Shown one piece after another: positions 24,868 to 33,975 of a stretch of DNA of 64,000 nt; the first letter of the stretch is position 1; each line of letters starts with the position of its first letter. The notes under the pieces were generated by a model. That model was not told the origin of the DNA. It ran no database searches and saw only the letters and a list, made by a program, of their open reading frames with translations. The DNA comes from Gammaproteobacteria bacterium (GTDB taxonomy: Bacteria; Pseudomonadota; Gammaproteobacteria; HyVt-429), in NCBI GenBank assembly GCA_013152415.1, contig JAADGI010000006.1:1-64000 (forward strand), read 5' to 3'. The translations under genes were made by a program, and so were the position numbers.

Positions 24868-25946
24868 TGAAATCTCTCCTGACTGGAAAAAATTTCCCCA
24901 GCCTTTTGGCCTTGTCCGTACTACTGGTCTTGCTCCAGGGCTGTGCTGACGCCACACAATACAGCCGCGACCCTGGTACGGGGGCAGAGACCTGGGAACA
25001 TCGCGACCAGGGTATCCGTATCAAGTTGACCCAGATTCTGCCCGACCAACTCAATGGCTTTTACCAGGGCCGTGGCTTTGATCAAAAAAGCGCACAACTC
25101 ATCGCCGATGCCTGTGTATTTCAAACCGAACTGCACAACGAACAGGATACTGCCAATATCGAAATCGATTTGGCGGATTGGCGTATTCTACTGCCCAGCG
25201 GTGAACAAGCTCTTAAATTAAAACGTAACTGGCAAGAACAATGGGCAGCCCGTGGGGTCAGTGAAGATGCCCGCTTGGCGTTTCAATGGGCCCTGTTTCC
25301 CACCACCCAAAGCTTCAAGTCCGGGGACTGGAATATGGGCATGACAGCATACGCCCTGCCTGCCGCCACTCAATTTGACCTGCGAGTAGTTTGGCAATCT
25401 GAAAACAAAGTTCGATCCACTGTTATCAAAAATATACGCTGCTATGGAGAGGCCAAAAAGCCCATCAAAGCGGCAATAAGTAAAAATATCTCGTTCAAAC
25501 AACGCCTGACCTCAGTTCGCCGAGATCTGGCACCCGCTCTATCCTTAAAAAATACCAAAGGAAAATTGGTCGATATCAAAGATATGGTGGGTAAGGTGGT
25601 GCTGGTGAATTTCTGGGCCACCTGGTGCCCGCCCTGTCGCAAGGAAATGCCATCCATGCAACGACTCTACGACAAAATGGATAAAGACAAATTCGCCATG
25701 TTGGCCGTTGATATGGGGGAAGACGAAGATCTGGTTTTTGAATTTACCTTTGCCCTGGATACCCCCCTCACCTTTCCCTTACTGCTGGACCACGATGGCA
25801 GTGTCACCCGACGCTGGAGGGTCCGAGGCCTGCCCACTACCTTTATCGTCGACAAAGAGGGTTATGTAGTCTATCAAGCCATTGGTGGCCGTGAATGGGA
25901 CGACCCTGAATTGGTCAAAAAAATTGAGGCCTTAGTCAACCAGTAA
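24867..25946 (+). CDS. lipoprotein with C-terminal TlpA-type thioredoxin domain
   Basis: The protein has 359 residues. It starts with a lipoprotein signal ending in the lipobox LLQGC. Residues ~25-190 form an unrecognised beta-rich domain that includes a periplasmic-type disulfide candidate. Residues ~220-355 form a TlpA/ResA thioredoxin domain with VVLVNFWATWCPPCRKEMPS (active Cys pair) and the cis-Pro loop RGLPTTFIVD. It probably reduces apocytochrome or copper-protein cysteines in the periplasm, receiving electrons from the CcdA encoded next. The ATG at 24867 overlaps the preceding stop. Confidence 0.88.
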   Translation: MKSLLTGKNFPSLLALSVLLVLLQGCADATQYSRDPGTGAETWEHRDQGIRIKLTQILPDQLNGFYQGRGFDQKSAQLIADACVFQTELHNEQDTANIEIDLADWRILLPSGEQALKLKRNWQEQWAARGVSEDARLAFQWALFPTTQSFKSGDWNMGMTAYALPAATQFDLRVVWQSENKVRSTVIKNIRCYGEAKKPIKAAISKNISFKQRLTSVRRDLAPALSLKNTKGKLVDIKDMVGKVVLVNFWATWCPPCRKEMPSMQRLYDKMDKDKFAMLAVDMGEDEDLVFEFTFALDTPLTFPLLLDHDGSVTRRWRVRGLPTTFIVDKEGYVVYQAIGGREWDDPELVKKIEALVNQ

Positions 25947-26012
25947 GACGCGATCTTTCTCAAGATTACCCCGTAATTATAAATACCGACACACAGACTG
26001 TTCGAGAAAACC

Positions 26013-26852
26013 ATGGAACCTGAAAATATCACCCTTGTCCTCGCCCTGCTGGCTGGATTGCTGTCTTTTGTCTCACCCTGTGTGCTGCCACTGATGCCAG
26101 TCTATCTCGGCTATTTGACCGGCCTGACTGTCAGCGACCACGGCCCAAAGAAACGCTATTACGTCATCAGTCACGCCCTTGCCTTCATCGTCGGCTTTAC
26201 GATTATCTTTGTGCTGATCGGTGCGACACTCGGCCTGATTGCTGGAACATTCTTTCGATCCAGTTTTTCGGATTTTATTATGATCATCGGCGGTAGCTTG
26301 CTGCTCGTGCTCGGCTTACACATGTCGGGTATCCTGCGCGCACTACAGCCCCATACAAAATCCATAAAACCCATACACAATATCCTGGAATGGACAAACA
26401 GGGTGCTTGACGAATGGATTTTGCCAGAACGACGTTATCAACAGGAACATGGGGAAGCACCCGGCTATATACGATCGGGACTCATCGGTATGGGTTTTGC
26501 TGCCGGCTGGAGCCCCTGTGTCGGCCCACTGCTCAGCGCCATATTGACCTTATCCATAGGAGCAACTGCCGGGCCCGAGCCCTTGCTCGCGGTTATGAAA
26601 TCGGCAACCTTACTATTTGTGTATTCCATGGGGCTGGCGATCCCATTTTTTCTCACTGCCCTGTTACTCAACCGCGCCACAGGCGTACTGAAGGCACTGA
26701 ACCGGCGCGGCCATATTGTTGAAAAGATCAGCGCCTTCTTTCTAATTCTCGTTGGGCTTTTGCTTCTCTCGGGATCAATGGGAAAACTCAACCAGTATTT
26801 CAGCGCATCCCCAGATTGGATTTATGACCTTGAGTCGAGACTTATCGAGTAA
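26013..26852 (+). CDS. ccdA: cytochrome c biogenesis protein CcdA (DsbD-like)
   Basis: The protein has 279 residues and six or more membrane helices. Its two reactive cysteines are in the expected motifs SFVSPCVLPLMPVYLGYL and AAGWSPCVGPLLSAIL. It moves electrons from cytoplasmic thioredoxin to periplasmic thioredoxin-like proteins such as the TlpA-type product of the gene just upstream. It is slightly longer than minimal CcdA because of a loop around residues 115-155. Its presence fits the many c-type cytochromes in the window. Confidence 0.93.
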   Translation: MEPENITLVLALLAGLLSFVSPCVLPLMPVYLGYLTGLTVSDHGPKKRYYVISHALAFIVGFTIIFVLIGATLGLIAGTFFRSSFSDFIMIIGGSLLLVLGLHMSGILRALQPHTKSIKPIHNILEWTNRVLDEWILPERRYQQEHGEAPGYIRSGLIGMGFAAGWSPCVGPLLSAILTLSIGATAGPEPLLAVMKSATLLFVYSMGLAIPFFLTALLLNRATGVLKALNRRGHIVEKISAFFLILVGLLLLSGSMGKLNQYFSASPDWIYDLESRLIE

Positions 26853-26880
26853 CTGTCCAACACAAGCAAGCTACTGGATA

Positions 26881-26930
26881 TACCAAGGAAAACGAAAGTT
26901 ACCCGACATCCTTCGATCAGCGGGATAAGC
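26881..26930. repeat. half copy of the palindromic repeat (left border of a copper segment)
   Basis: TACCAAGGAAAACGAAAGTT then ACCCGACATCC and GATCAGCGGG match the left arm of the ~140-bp element seen whole at 53887 and 60337. Its inverse counterpart is at 32177-32217, so the six minus-strand genes between them are bracketed. Confidence 0.75.
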
Positions 26931-26944
26931 TACAGCATATTCCG

Positions 26945-27493
26945 TTAGTGCTCGGGTGGCGCCACAAATGGGCAACAGGTCTCAGCATTCCCAAACTCTT
27001 TTACTTCTTTGTCTGGAAGCTCACCCTTGCGCCAGGCCACCTGTGTTTGATCCAGCGTATCCAACAGGCCCCCTTTATCGAGAAAACCATAGAATCTCAA
27101 TAATTTTTCACCATCGGGGGTAATCAAGACAACAGTGGGTACCAGTTTTGCGCCCAGTTGCTTTGCCAGTTGCGGCTGCTTGTCATTATCAATCGCAACT
27201 GGAATGTACTTACTCTGCAATAACTCCATTAGCTCCGGTGTCTCGAGCGTTTCCTTCTCAAACTTCTTGCACCACTTGCACCAATCTGCATAAATCAGGA
27301 CAAACAGCGGTCTATCCAGCTTTTTCGCCTCATCATAAGTTTCTTTGCCATAGCTGCGCCAGGGTATCTTTGTCTCGTTCATATACTCCCACGAGGCCGC
27401 AAACAAGCCCGGTGTCATCATAAACATAAGCAAAGACAGCACAACGCGTGCCTTGAAAGGCCTATGTGATTTAATCACTGAACAGCGACCCAT
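26945..27493 (-). CDS. exported thioredoxin-like protein
   Basis: The protein has 182 residues with an N-terminal hydrophobic signal/anchor (about 15-33). The active site CKWC lies in LFVLIYADWCKWCKKFEKET, the arrangement of the thioredoxin_7/DUF255-like families. A cis-Pro follows in AKLVPTVVLITPDGE, and a C-terminal CC pair (NAETCCPF) could bind metal or form a disulfide. Its ATG directly follows the stop of the upstream cytochrome gene (TAAATG). It lies at the end of a copper-associated operon, suggesting thiol or copper chaperone work in the periplasm. Confidence 0.85.
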   Translation of the reverse strand: MGRCSVIKSHRPFKARVVLSLLMFMMTPGLFAASWEYMNETKIPWRSYGKETYDEAKKLDRPLFVLIYADWCKWCKKFEKETLETPELMELLQSKYIPVAIDNDKQPQLAKQLGAKLVPTVVLITPDGEKLLRFYGFLDKGGLLDTLDQTQVAWRKGELPDKEVKEFGNAETCCPFVAPPEH

Positions 27494-27892
27494 TTAATAT
27501 AAACCCGCCTTTTTCTGTTCTGCACGCACATAGCTGATAATATGACCGGCATCTTCCGGACTCATGCCAACGACGGGCGGCATGTCACCAAAACCCCAAT
27601 GATGCTGCTTGGTGCCATTTTTGACAGCAAAATGAAACGCGAGGTCGGGATGATGTCCAGGTCGATAGATTTTATGAATGAGCGGCGGGCCCTGGTCTGT
27701 CCCCTGCCCACCCGAGCCGTGACACCGCGCGCAATTTTTAACAAAAAGCTGCTGCCCAAGAGTCACATTAGCCACAAAATCCGGTGATGGCAAATGGAGA
27801 TTGGCCCTTACCTTTTCCGGGTCAGGTTTATCACAGCCCTGAAGAAAAGCCAGCGTGGCTGCAAACACACCCAATAAGATAATCTTTTTCAT
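27494..27892 (-). CDS. monoheme cytochrome c lipoprotein
   Basis: The protein has 132 residues with a lipoprotein signal and lipobox (TLAFLQGC), so it is probably anchored to a membrane. The single heme site is KNCARCHGSGGQG near residues 54-62, and the distal ligand is likely the Met in GFGDMPPV. It is a class I cytochrome, possibly an electron donor to the following thioredoxin-like protein or to a terminal oxidase. About 165 bases without a gene separate it from the DUF5676 gene upstream. Confidence 0.9.
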   Translation of the reverse strand: MKKIILLGVFAATLAFLQGCDKPDPEKVRANLHLPSPDFVANVTLGQQLFVKNCARCHGSGGQGTDQGPPLIHKIYRPGHHPDLAFHFAVKNGTKQHHWGFGDMPPVVGMSPEDAGHIISYVRAEQKKAGLY

Positions 27893-28058
27893 TTTATTTT
27901 ACCTATACATGTACCATGTATGTGGGAATTTATTCCATGCAACATACAACTGCAACAATATACCATGCCACCCCTGATGAATGACTTGCAAAATCAGCAT
28001 CTTGCCGATCTATCCCGCGACAATCCCTCAACACTACCGCCCCGAATGGACTATTACT

Positions 28059-28328
28059 TCAGTCGCTTCTGGAATCTCGTCCTGCGAAAAAATTATAGAG
28101 CGGCACCCAGATCAACGCGAAAAACCAACCGTATCCATAACTTTCGATAAAACCCAGCATAAAACTTTGCCAGCTCAACCATTCAAACCCAGGCAACAAG
28201 CGACGCCAGGATTCGTACATGGCGTGCTCTGGAAACAACAAATCGAATGCCACACACAGTGTAAAACTGATTGCCAGAAACAGGCTGGTGGCATGACCCA
28301 CTGCCTTTAGCGAAATGCCGTTCTTCAT
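28059..28328 (-). CDS. DUF5676 family membrane protein
   Basis: The protein has 89 residues with two membrane helices. The segments LKAVGHATSLFLAISFTLC and GFIESYGYGWFFALIWVPLYNFF fit DUF5676, a small family repeatedly found beside copper ATPases and heavy-metal genes, as here. A GGGGGGTGAATC leader gives a good ribosome site. Its function is unknown. Confidence 0.85.
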   Translation of the reverse strand: MKNGISLKAVGHATSLFLAISFTLCVAFDLLFPEHAMYESWRRLLPGFEWLSWQSFMLGFIESYGYGWFFALIWVPLYNFFAGRDSRSD

Positions 28329-28331
28329 GAT

Positions 28332-28616
28332 TCACCCCCCTACACGCTTATCAAGCGCCTGGGTATATTGCCCTGGATTGCTCTCAAACCTGTCCAAACA
28401 ATCGTGGGAACAAAAACGAAACAACTGCTTTTCGTGCATTTTTCCATAACCCTTATCCATATCCACTTCCATACCGCATACAGGATCGATATTTTTTACA
28501 GGCTTATCGTCATCATGAGTTCCGTGCCCACCATGGGCCATATGGGCACCACAACCAAAGCGCATCATCAGGAAGAAAAAACCGGCAAACAGCAATAACG
28601 ATAACAAACCTTCCAT
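28332..28616 (-). CDS. membrane-anchored YHS-domain protein
   Basis: The protein has 94 residues: an N-terminal membrane helix, a His-rich GAHMAHGGHGTH stretch and a YHS domain (IDPVCGMEVDMDKGYGKMH ... FRFCSHDCLDRFESNPGQY). YHS domains bind metal through paired cysteines and occur in copper and mercury systems. A strong AGGAGG precedes the ATG. It is co-transcribed with the copper ATPase. Confidence 0.88.
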   Translation of the reverse strand: MEGLLSLLLFAGFFFLMMRFGCGAHMAHGGHGTHDDDKPVKNIDPVCGMEVDMDKGYGKMHEKQLFRFCSHDCLDRFESNPGQYTQALDKRVGG

Positions 28617-28637
28617 TATTCACCTCCTGTATAAAAA

Positions 28638-29315
28638 TCACTTCATGGGGTTAATCTCAGGCGAAGCGGAACTTGCAGTTATAAATCGAAACCATTGACC
28701 TATAGCCGGGAAAAATCGAGGTAAGCATTGCGCATACTCTTTGTATTCCTCACCAAACCGGTTGTACATCACTTTTTCTTCAGATTGGGCAAGCCGTGTA
28801 TAGGCAAACAACAAAATAGGGGCCATCAATACCGTCAACAATGTTGGCCATTGCACCAGAAAGGCGATGATCACCAGGAACAGCCCGGTGTACTGAGGAT
28901 GACGAACAAAGGCATATACACCCTCTGTTACCATTTTTCCCTGTGCCCCATGAATCTGGCGCCAACCCTTAGAGAGCAACCCGTAACCCGACAAGAGTAA
29001 TATCAAGCTAAAACCCATCACAACAACCCAGGCCATGGTGGAGCCACCAAAGACAACAACCCATAAATGCCCAAATTTATGGCTGAAGGGCTGTAATACT
29101 GGGTAAGCTTCACCCAACCACCCCGTAAGCAGATAAATGGTTAACGGAAAGCCATACATCTCACTAAACAGCGCAACCAGAAAGGCAAGTACAATACCCA
29201 TGTTACGCCACTCGGCATGGCCTTTAGGCTTGATAAAACTTAAGGTAAAAAATAGAAATATTCCTACATTAAGGACCACCACGACCCACATACCATAGGA
29301 ATACCCATCAGCCAT
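28638..29315 (-). CDS. isoprenylcysteine methyltransferase (ICMT/PEMT)-like protein
   Basis: This 225-residue membrane protein has five to six helices. The hallmark GVYAFVRHPQYTGLFLVIIAF, followed by a C-terminal EEKVMYNRFGEEYKEYAQ, is the SAM-binding RHPxY...EE signature of the ICMT/PEMT/NnrU superfamily. The substrate in bacteria is generally unknown. GAGGAG upstream supports the ATG. It is the second gene of the copper ATPase operon. Confidence 0.85.
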   Translation of the reverse strand: MADGYSYGMWVVVVLNVGIFLFFTLSFIKPKGHAEWRNMGIVLAFLVALFSEMYGFPLTIYLLTGWLGEAYPVLQPFSHKFGHLWVVVFGGSTMAWVVVMGFSLILLLSGYGLLSKGWRQIHGAQGKMVTEGVYAFVRHPQYTGLFLVIIAFLVQWPTLLTVLMAPILLFAYTRLAQSEEKVMYNRFGEEYKEYAQCLPRFFPAIGQWFRFITASSASPEINPMK

Positions 29316-29345
29316 GTTGCAGTGCTCCTCAATATACTCGCTCGC

Positions 29346-31760
29346 CTATAGACGAACCCGGCGCAAACGTAAGGCATTGGCTATTACCGACACCGAACTA
29401 AAACTCATGGCTGCCGCCGCAAGCATGGGTGACAATAACAAACCAAAAAATGGATACAACACACCTGCAGCAACGGGCACACCTGCCGAATTGTAGATAA
29501 AAGCAAAAAATAGATTTTGCCGAATATTGCGCATGGTCGCACTACTCAGACGTCGTGCCCGTACGATTCCACGCAGGTCACCCTTGACCAGGGTGACACC
29601 GGCACTTTCCATGGCCACGTCGGTACCCGTGCCCATTGCGATACCCACATGGGCTTGGGCCAGGGCTGGTGCATCGTTGATGCCATCACCTGCCATGGCG
29701 ACGATCCGGCCCTGCTCCTGAAGTTTCTTCACGATCTCCGCCTTCTGGTCAGGCAACACGTCCGCTTCCACCTGGTCTATATCGAGCTTGCTAGCAACCG
29801 CTTGTGCGGTTGTGCGGTTGTCACCGGTCAACATCACCACCTTGAGGCCTTCTTTGTGCAGATCAGCGATTGCCTCCGGCGTGGAATCTTTGATGGGATC
29901 GGCCACACCAATCAATCCAGCAGCCTTACCGTCAATCGCAATCAGCATCACCGTCTGGCCCTCGGTACGCCCGGCCTCTGCCAGTCGCGGCAGTTCACCT
30001 GAATCGATAGACAGGCTTTGCAACAACTTCAAATTGCCCAGTGCTACCGTTCTACCGTCAACCTTGCCGGTGACACCTTTACCGGTAACCGATTTAAAAT
30101 CATCGGTCGGCAGCAAGCTAACGTCTTTATCTTCCGCTCCACGTACGATGGCCTCCGCCAACGGGTGTTCACTCGCTCGTTCCAGACTGGCACCCAGGCG
30201 CAGAATGTCATGCTCCTGAAAGCCATCGACCGCAACAATCGATACCAACTGAGGTTTTCCTTCGGTCAAGGTGCCGGTCTTGTCCACCACCAGCGTGTCC
30301 ACCTTACGCATGACCTCCAGCGCCTCGGCGTTCTTTATCAGTACACCCATCATGGCACCCTTACCGGTACCGACCATAATAGACATGGGTGTCGCCAGGC
30401 CCAAGGCACAGGGGCAGGCAATGATCAGCACCGCAACAGCATTGATCACGGCGAAGGCTAAGGCGGGTTCAGGCCCCCAACTCCACCAGACAAAAAAAGT
30501 AATGACGGCCACCAGAACCACCGCCGGCACAAAGTAACCGGCCACCACATCTACCAATTTTTGTATCGGCGCACGCGAACGCTGTGCCTCGGCTACCATC
30601 TGCACGATCTGTGACAGCAGTGTATCTGCACCCACCTTTTCGGCACGCATCAACAAGCTGCCGGTACCATTGACCGTTGCCCCAATCAGTTTTTCACCGG
30701 ACATTTTTTCCACGGGAATGGGTTCACCGGTAACCATGGATTCGTCCACATTGCTTTCGCCATCCTGAACGGTGCCGTCCACCGGGATTTTCTCTCCCGG
30801 GCGCACCCTCAGGATATCGCCGACCTGAACATGCTCCATGGGTATATCTTCTTCCGTACCGTCATCGCGAACGATACGTGCGGTCTTGGGTGCCAATCCC
30901 AGCAACAGCTTGATGGCCGCATTGGTTTGACTGCGGGCACGCAATTCCAATACCTGTCCCAGCAGCACCAGGGCGGTAATAACGGCAGCGGCCTCAAAAT
31001 ACACGGGGATAACACCCATATCGTTTTTCACCGATGCCGGAAAAATATCCGGGAAGACGGTTCCGATGACACTATAAACCCAGGCGATACCCACCCCGAT
31101 ACCAATCAGGGTAAACATATTGAGGTTGCGGGTAACAAGTGACTGCCAGCAGCGCACATAAAAAATCCAGCCACCCCAGATTACCACCGGAGTTGCCAGT
31201 ACCAACTCAAACCACTGACGGGTGTGAGGCTTGATGATTTCCGCTATGGCCTCCGGCCAGAACTCGGCCACCATAGCGCTGAAAAATACCGGGATGGCGA
31301 GAATGGCGCTGACCCATAAGCGCCGCGACATATAATCCAGCTCACTGGTATCCTCTTCTGCCTCCACCGTACGCGATTCCAGGGCCATACCACACTTGGG
31401 ACAGGCACCGGGGTGATCCTGTACCACTTCGGGGTGCATCGGGCAGGTGTATTCTGTTTTGCTTGTGCTGACAGGAATCCCCATGGACTCCAGAGCCATG
31501 CCACACTTAGGACAAGCCCCCGGCCCTATCTGCTGTACCTCTGGATGCATGGGACAGGTGTATTCCGTTGCGCAGGACGACGTGCAACAGGCGCTCTTCG
31601 TTGCAGTGTCTGCCACCGGCTCCAAGTACAGTTGTGGGTCGGCCTTGAATTTACCCAGGCAACGCTCGGAACAAAAGTACCAGGTTTTACCCTCGTGCTC
31701 TGCACTGGCCGCAGCGGAGTCTGGCGCCACAGTCATGCCACAAACGGGATCTTTATTCAT
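29346..31760 (-). CDS. copA: copper-translocating P-type ATPase with YHS and HMBD modules
   Basis: This 804-residue P1B-type ATPase carries, in place of classic HMA domains, an N-terminal YHS domain ([12 protein letters not shown]...[12 protein letters not shown], 1-45) and two heavy-metal-binding segments [11 protein letters not shown] at about 66 and 108. The core has the ion-binding [13 protein letters not shown], phosphorylation site [20 protein letters not shown] and [21 protein letters not shown] plus downstream NSAG and [13 protein letters not shown] motifs indicate Cu+ (P1B-1/3-like). AGGA upstream supports the ATG. A MerR-type promoter lies 85 bases upstream. It heads an operon with ICMT, YHS and DUF5676. 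Confidence 0.93.
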   Translation of the reverse strand: MNKDPVCGMTVAPDSAAASAEHEGKTWYFCSERCLGKFKADPQLYLEPVADTATKSACCTSSCATEYTCPMHPEVQQIGPGACPKCGMALESMGIPVSTSKTEYTCPMHPEVVQDHPGACPKCGMALESRTVEAEEDTSELDYMSRRLWVSAILAIPVFFSAMVAEFWPEAIAEIIKPHTRQWFELVLATPVVIWGGWIFYVRCWQSLVTRNLNMFTLIGIGVGIAWVYSVIGTVFPDIFPASVKNDMGVIPVYFEAAAVITALVLLGQVLELRARSQTNAAIKLLLGLAPKTARIVRDDGTEEDIPMEHVQVGDILRVRPGEKIPVDGTVQDGESNVDESMVTGEPIPVEKMSGEKLIGATVNGTGSLLMRAEKVGADTLLSQIVQMVAEAQRSRAPIQKLVDVVAGYFVPAVVLVAVITFFVWWSWGPEPALAFAVINAVAVLIIACPCALGLATPMSIMVGTGKGAMMGVLIKNAEALEVMRKVDTLVVDKTGTLTEGKPQLVSIVAVDGFQEHDILRLGASLERASEHPLAEAIVRGAEDKDVSLLPTDDFKSVTGKGVTGKVDGRTVALGNLKLLQSLSIDSGELPRLAEAGRTEGQTVMLIAIDGKAAGLIGVADPIKDSTPEAIADLHKEGLKVVMLTGDNRTTAQAVASKLDIDQVEADVLPDQKAEIVKKLQEQGRIVAMAGDGINDAPALAQAHVGIAMGTGTDVAMESAGVTLVKGDLRGIVRARRLSSATMRNIRQNLFFAFIYNSAGVPVAAGVLYPFFGLLLSPMLAAAAMSFSSVSVIANALRLRRVRL

Positions 31761-31844
31761 AGCTTATGTCCTACTCTCAGGTTTTATCGAAATCCAGTTA
31801 AGGTGTATGAACGCTTCTTAACACCCATACCGCTCTATATCACA

Positions 31845-31875
31845 ATTTAACACCTATGAGTTACTCTCAGGTCAA
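31845..31875 (-). promoter_or_regulatory. MerR-type metal-responsive promoter of the copper ATPase
   Basis: On the minus strand -35 TTGACC (31870-31875) and -10 TTAAAT (31845-31850) are separated by 19 bases, the overlong spacer that MerR-family activators untwist. The spacer holds a dyad ACCTGAG...AGGT. It closely resembles the pbrA/cadA/copA class of promoters, and related sites are at 38533 and 47062. Confidence 0.85.
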
Positions 31876-31895
31876 GCTATTAACCTATCCAATAG

Positions 31896-32098
31896 CAGTG
31901 CTGTCCCGTTAACGCCACATTGTCATGTCGGACTTGTTCCGGCATCCAGGAAGCCGTTGAAACGATTGGATTCCGGCTTTCGCGGAATGACGGGAGAGGC
32001 TATTAAAACCTCATGTCTCCAATAGCAGAAATGGTGCCATGCACCTGTATATTGGCGCGGTTGCACGACAACAAGATTTTGTTAACGGGATAGCACTG
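31896..32098. mobile_element. 203-bp MITE-like element with 18-bp inverted ends
   Basis: CAGTGCTGTCCCGTTAAC (31896-31913) recurs inverted at 32081-32098 with one mismatch. The sequence CCAATAG flanks both sides and is a likely target duplication. The interior holds a GTCATGTCGGAC...CGGAATGACGGG palindrome (about 31923-31998) but no gene. It accounts for most of the 467-base gap between the copper ATPase and tonB. Confidence 0.75.
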
Positions 32099-32176
32099 AC
32101 CCAATAGATATCGTTATGAAAAAAATCAGCTCTGACAGAATCCCCAAAGGGGCTGCATTGGAAGGAGCCCGAATCC

Positions 32177-32217
32177 GGGCTGATGAAAGGATGTTGCTAA
32201 CTTTCGTTTTCCTTGGG
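32177..32217. repeat. half copy of the palindromic repeat (right border of the copper segment)
   Basis: GGGCTGATGAAAGGATGTTG followed by CTAACTTTCGTTTTCCTTGG is the inverse of the arm at 26881-26930. It overlaps nothing coding and lies just before the stop of tonB. Confidence 0.75.
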
Positions 32218-32227
32218 TTTTAAGCAA

Positions 32228-32830
32228 CTAACGAAGCACAAATGCTACCGGTACACTAAACTCCAATTGCCGACGTGGATCATTTTCTGGCATAGGAGGA
32301 AATGGATCAGCCCGTTGTGCCATCTCGAGTGCGGCTTTATCGAGCAATCTGTTGCCGGTACGCTGCTGCAAAGTCACGTGCCGGGTTCGTCCTGTGCGAT
32401 CAATAAGAATACGCAACATACCCTCACCCTCGATGCGTAAACGTTTGGCACGGCGTGGATACTTTTTATGTTTTTCCAACCAGGCAACAAGCAGTTGCTC
32501 ATATCGCACAGTGGCTACCGCATCCAGAGGTGCCGTACTGGGCTCTGGTGGGGATGGCTGTACGATTTTCTGCAAGGCTTCGGGGGGCGATTTCACATCT
32601 GACTGCAGCTCAGGCAGCACCTCTTGAATCACGGGCTTGGGTTTGGGTGGTGGCTCGGCAACTGCAACAGAGGCATTCACCGTAGTTTTTGCGACAACAG
32701 CCAGTAAATTGATACGAAGAGGTTGTGCCAGAGGGGGGGGAGTGGACGGCACAAACCACATCGCTATACCGACATGCATCACCAGAGCGATCAATATTGT
32801 TACACTCATGTGTAGCCGGGTAATCGTCAT
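32228..32830 (-). CDS. tonB: TonB-type energy transducer
   Basis: This 200-residue protein has an N-terminal membrane anchor (about 8-28), a Pro-rich periplasmic span (EPPPKPKPVIQEV ... PSPPEPST) and a C-terminal TonB domain with WLEKHKKYPRRAKRLRIEGE and VTLQQRTGNRLLDKAALEM. It transmits the proton motive force from ExbB/ExbD to TonB-dependent receptors, such as the one encoded upstream. It is the last gene of the exbB-exbD-tonB set. Confidence 0.93.
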   Translation of the reverse strand: MTITRLHMSVTILIALVMHVGIAMWFVPSTPPPLAQPLRINLLAVVAKTTVNASVAVAEPPPKPKPVIQEVLPELQSDVKSPPEALQKIVQPSPPEPSTAPLDAVATVRYEQLLVAWLEKHKKYPRRAKRLRIEGEGMLRILIDRTGRTRHVTLQQRTGNRLLDKAALEMAQRADPFPPMPENDPRRQLEFSVPVAFVLR

Positions 32831-32835
32831 GGGTG

Positions 32836-33234
32836 TTACTTCTGTGTTGTTGCTAAAGCGATATTGCTGCCTCCGGCAGCACGTAATTCATCCATTACTT
32901 TGAGTAGCAGTTGCACTTCGGCATGGGCATCACTTTTCAGGGTGATGGCGGATTCTGTGTCCTGTTTTAACAATGGCTCAATGGCCATCCGCAACTGGCC
33001 CAACGCTATACGCTCTCCATTGAGGGCAAGCTGGCCCGCTTGATCCAGCGATACAGTGATGGACGTCGTATCCGCAGCATCTGAACTGCTCGATTCAGGA
33101 AGCTTCAATTCAATGGCCTGCGGTACCAGGAAAGTGCTGGTGAGCATGAAAAACACCAGCAGCAAGAACACAATATCAATGAGCGGCGCAATATCGAGGT
33201 GGGAGTGGATACGTGCCCGGCCTTCAAAGTCCAT
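32836..33234 (-). CDS. exbD: ExbD biopolymer transport protein
   Basis: The protein has 132 residues with a single N-terminal membrane helix. The critical Asp lies in HLDIAPLIDIVFLLLVFFM, which is diagnostic of ExbD/TolR. The ATG at 33234 is preceded by GAGG at spacing 9, inside the 3' end of exbB. Longer frames start further inside exbB and are less likely. It forms the proton-driven motor with ExbB. Confidence 0.92.
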   Translation of the reverse strand: MDFEGRARIHSHLDIAPLIDIVFLLLVFFMLTSTFLVPQAIELKLPESSSSDAADTTSITVSLDQAGQLALNGERIALGQLRMAIEPLLKQDTESAITLKSDAHAEVQLLLKVMDELRAAGGSNIALATTQK

Positions 33235-33892
33235 GGGTCTCATCCTCGATACGTTCGTCATCACGACTATCAATATGAGGAGTCTTGCCGAAGTGACGCA
33301 AAACCCGGATACCGGCATCCTTCATGGCGGCACGCACATGATCGACCTCCCCTTCCAGGTAGTAGAAGGCCGCCATAGCGGGAATGGCCACGGTAAGACC
33401 AAAAGCAGTGGTGAGCAGGGCCTCCCAAATACCACCAGAAAGGATGGAAGGGTCGACCCGGCTGCCGGCCTGTTCGAGGCTCATAAAGGCCGCAATCATA
33501 CCGGTGACTGTACCCAGTAGCCCCAGCAATGGGCTCAGGTGGGCAATAGAGGATAGGCCGCGTAGCCAGGATTCCAGATTACGAATCTGTGCGCTGCCTA
33601 CCCGGCTCACTTCCGCCTCAACATCCCCGGTCGACATGGCAGGATCGGCGCCACAACGTACCGCACTCTCCAGCACCCGGGCGACCGGGCTGTTCTGCTG
33701 TTGCAGGGCCTGCAGGGCCCGTCCATGCTCACCATGCTGCAGTGCCGATACAATGCCGTCGACGAATGCCACTTGACGCAGACCGCTGCGATAAAACTGA
33801 TACAGTTTCAACAAAATGATGGCGGTGGCCAAAATAGACATCAGCAACAGGACATACATTACTGCCCCGCCTTGTTGGAATAGACTATACAT
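33224..33892 (-). CDS. exbB: ExbB/TolQ/MotA-family proton channel protein
   Basis: This 222-residue protein has three membrane helices: one at the N-terminus (GGAVMYVLLLMSILATAIILL) and two in LSPLLGLLGTVTGMIAAFMS and LLTTAFGLTVAIPAMAAFYYLEG, the conserved MotA_ExbB core. Because it is followed by exbD and tonB and adjoins a TonB-dependent receptor, ExbB rather than TolQ is the reading. Confidence 0.92.
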   Translation of the reverse strand: MYSLFQQGGAVMYVLLLMSILATAIILLKLYQFYRSGLRQVAFVDGIVSALQHGEHGRALQALQQQNSPVARVLESAVRCGADPAMSTGDVEAEVSRVGSAQIRNLESWLRGLSSIAHLSPLLGLLGTVTGMIAAFMSLEQAGSRVDPSILSGGIWEALLTTAFGLTVAIPAMAAFYYLEGEVDHVRAAMKDAGIRVLRHFGKTPHIDSRDDERIEDETHGL

Positions 33893-33975
33893 GCTTAAGT
33901 TTCCGTTAAGTAAAAGAGTGGGTGCCGCGCCTCCTGTGACGCGCCACCCGGGTTATAGGATGTACTGCCTATCAT

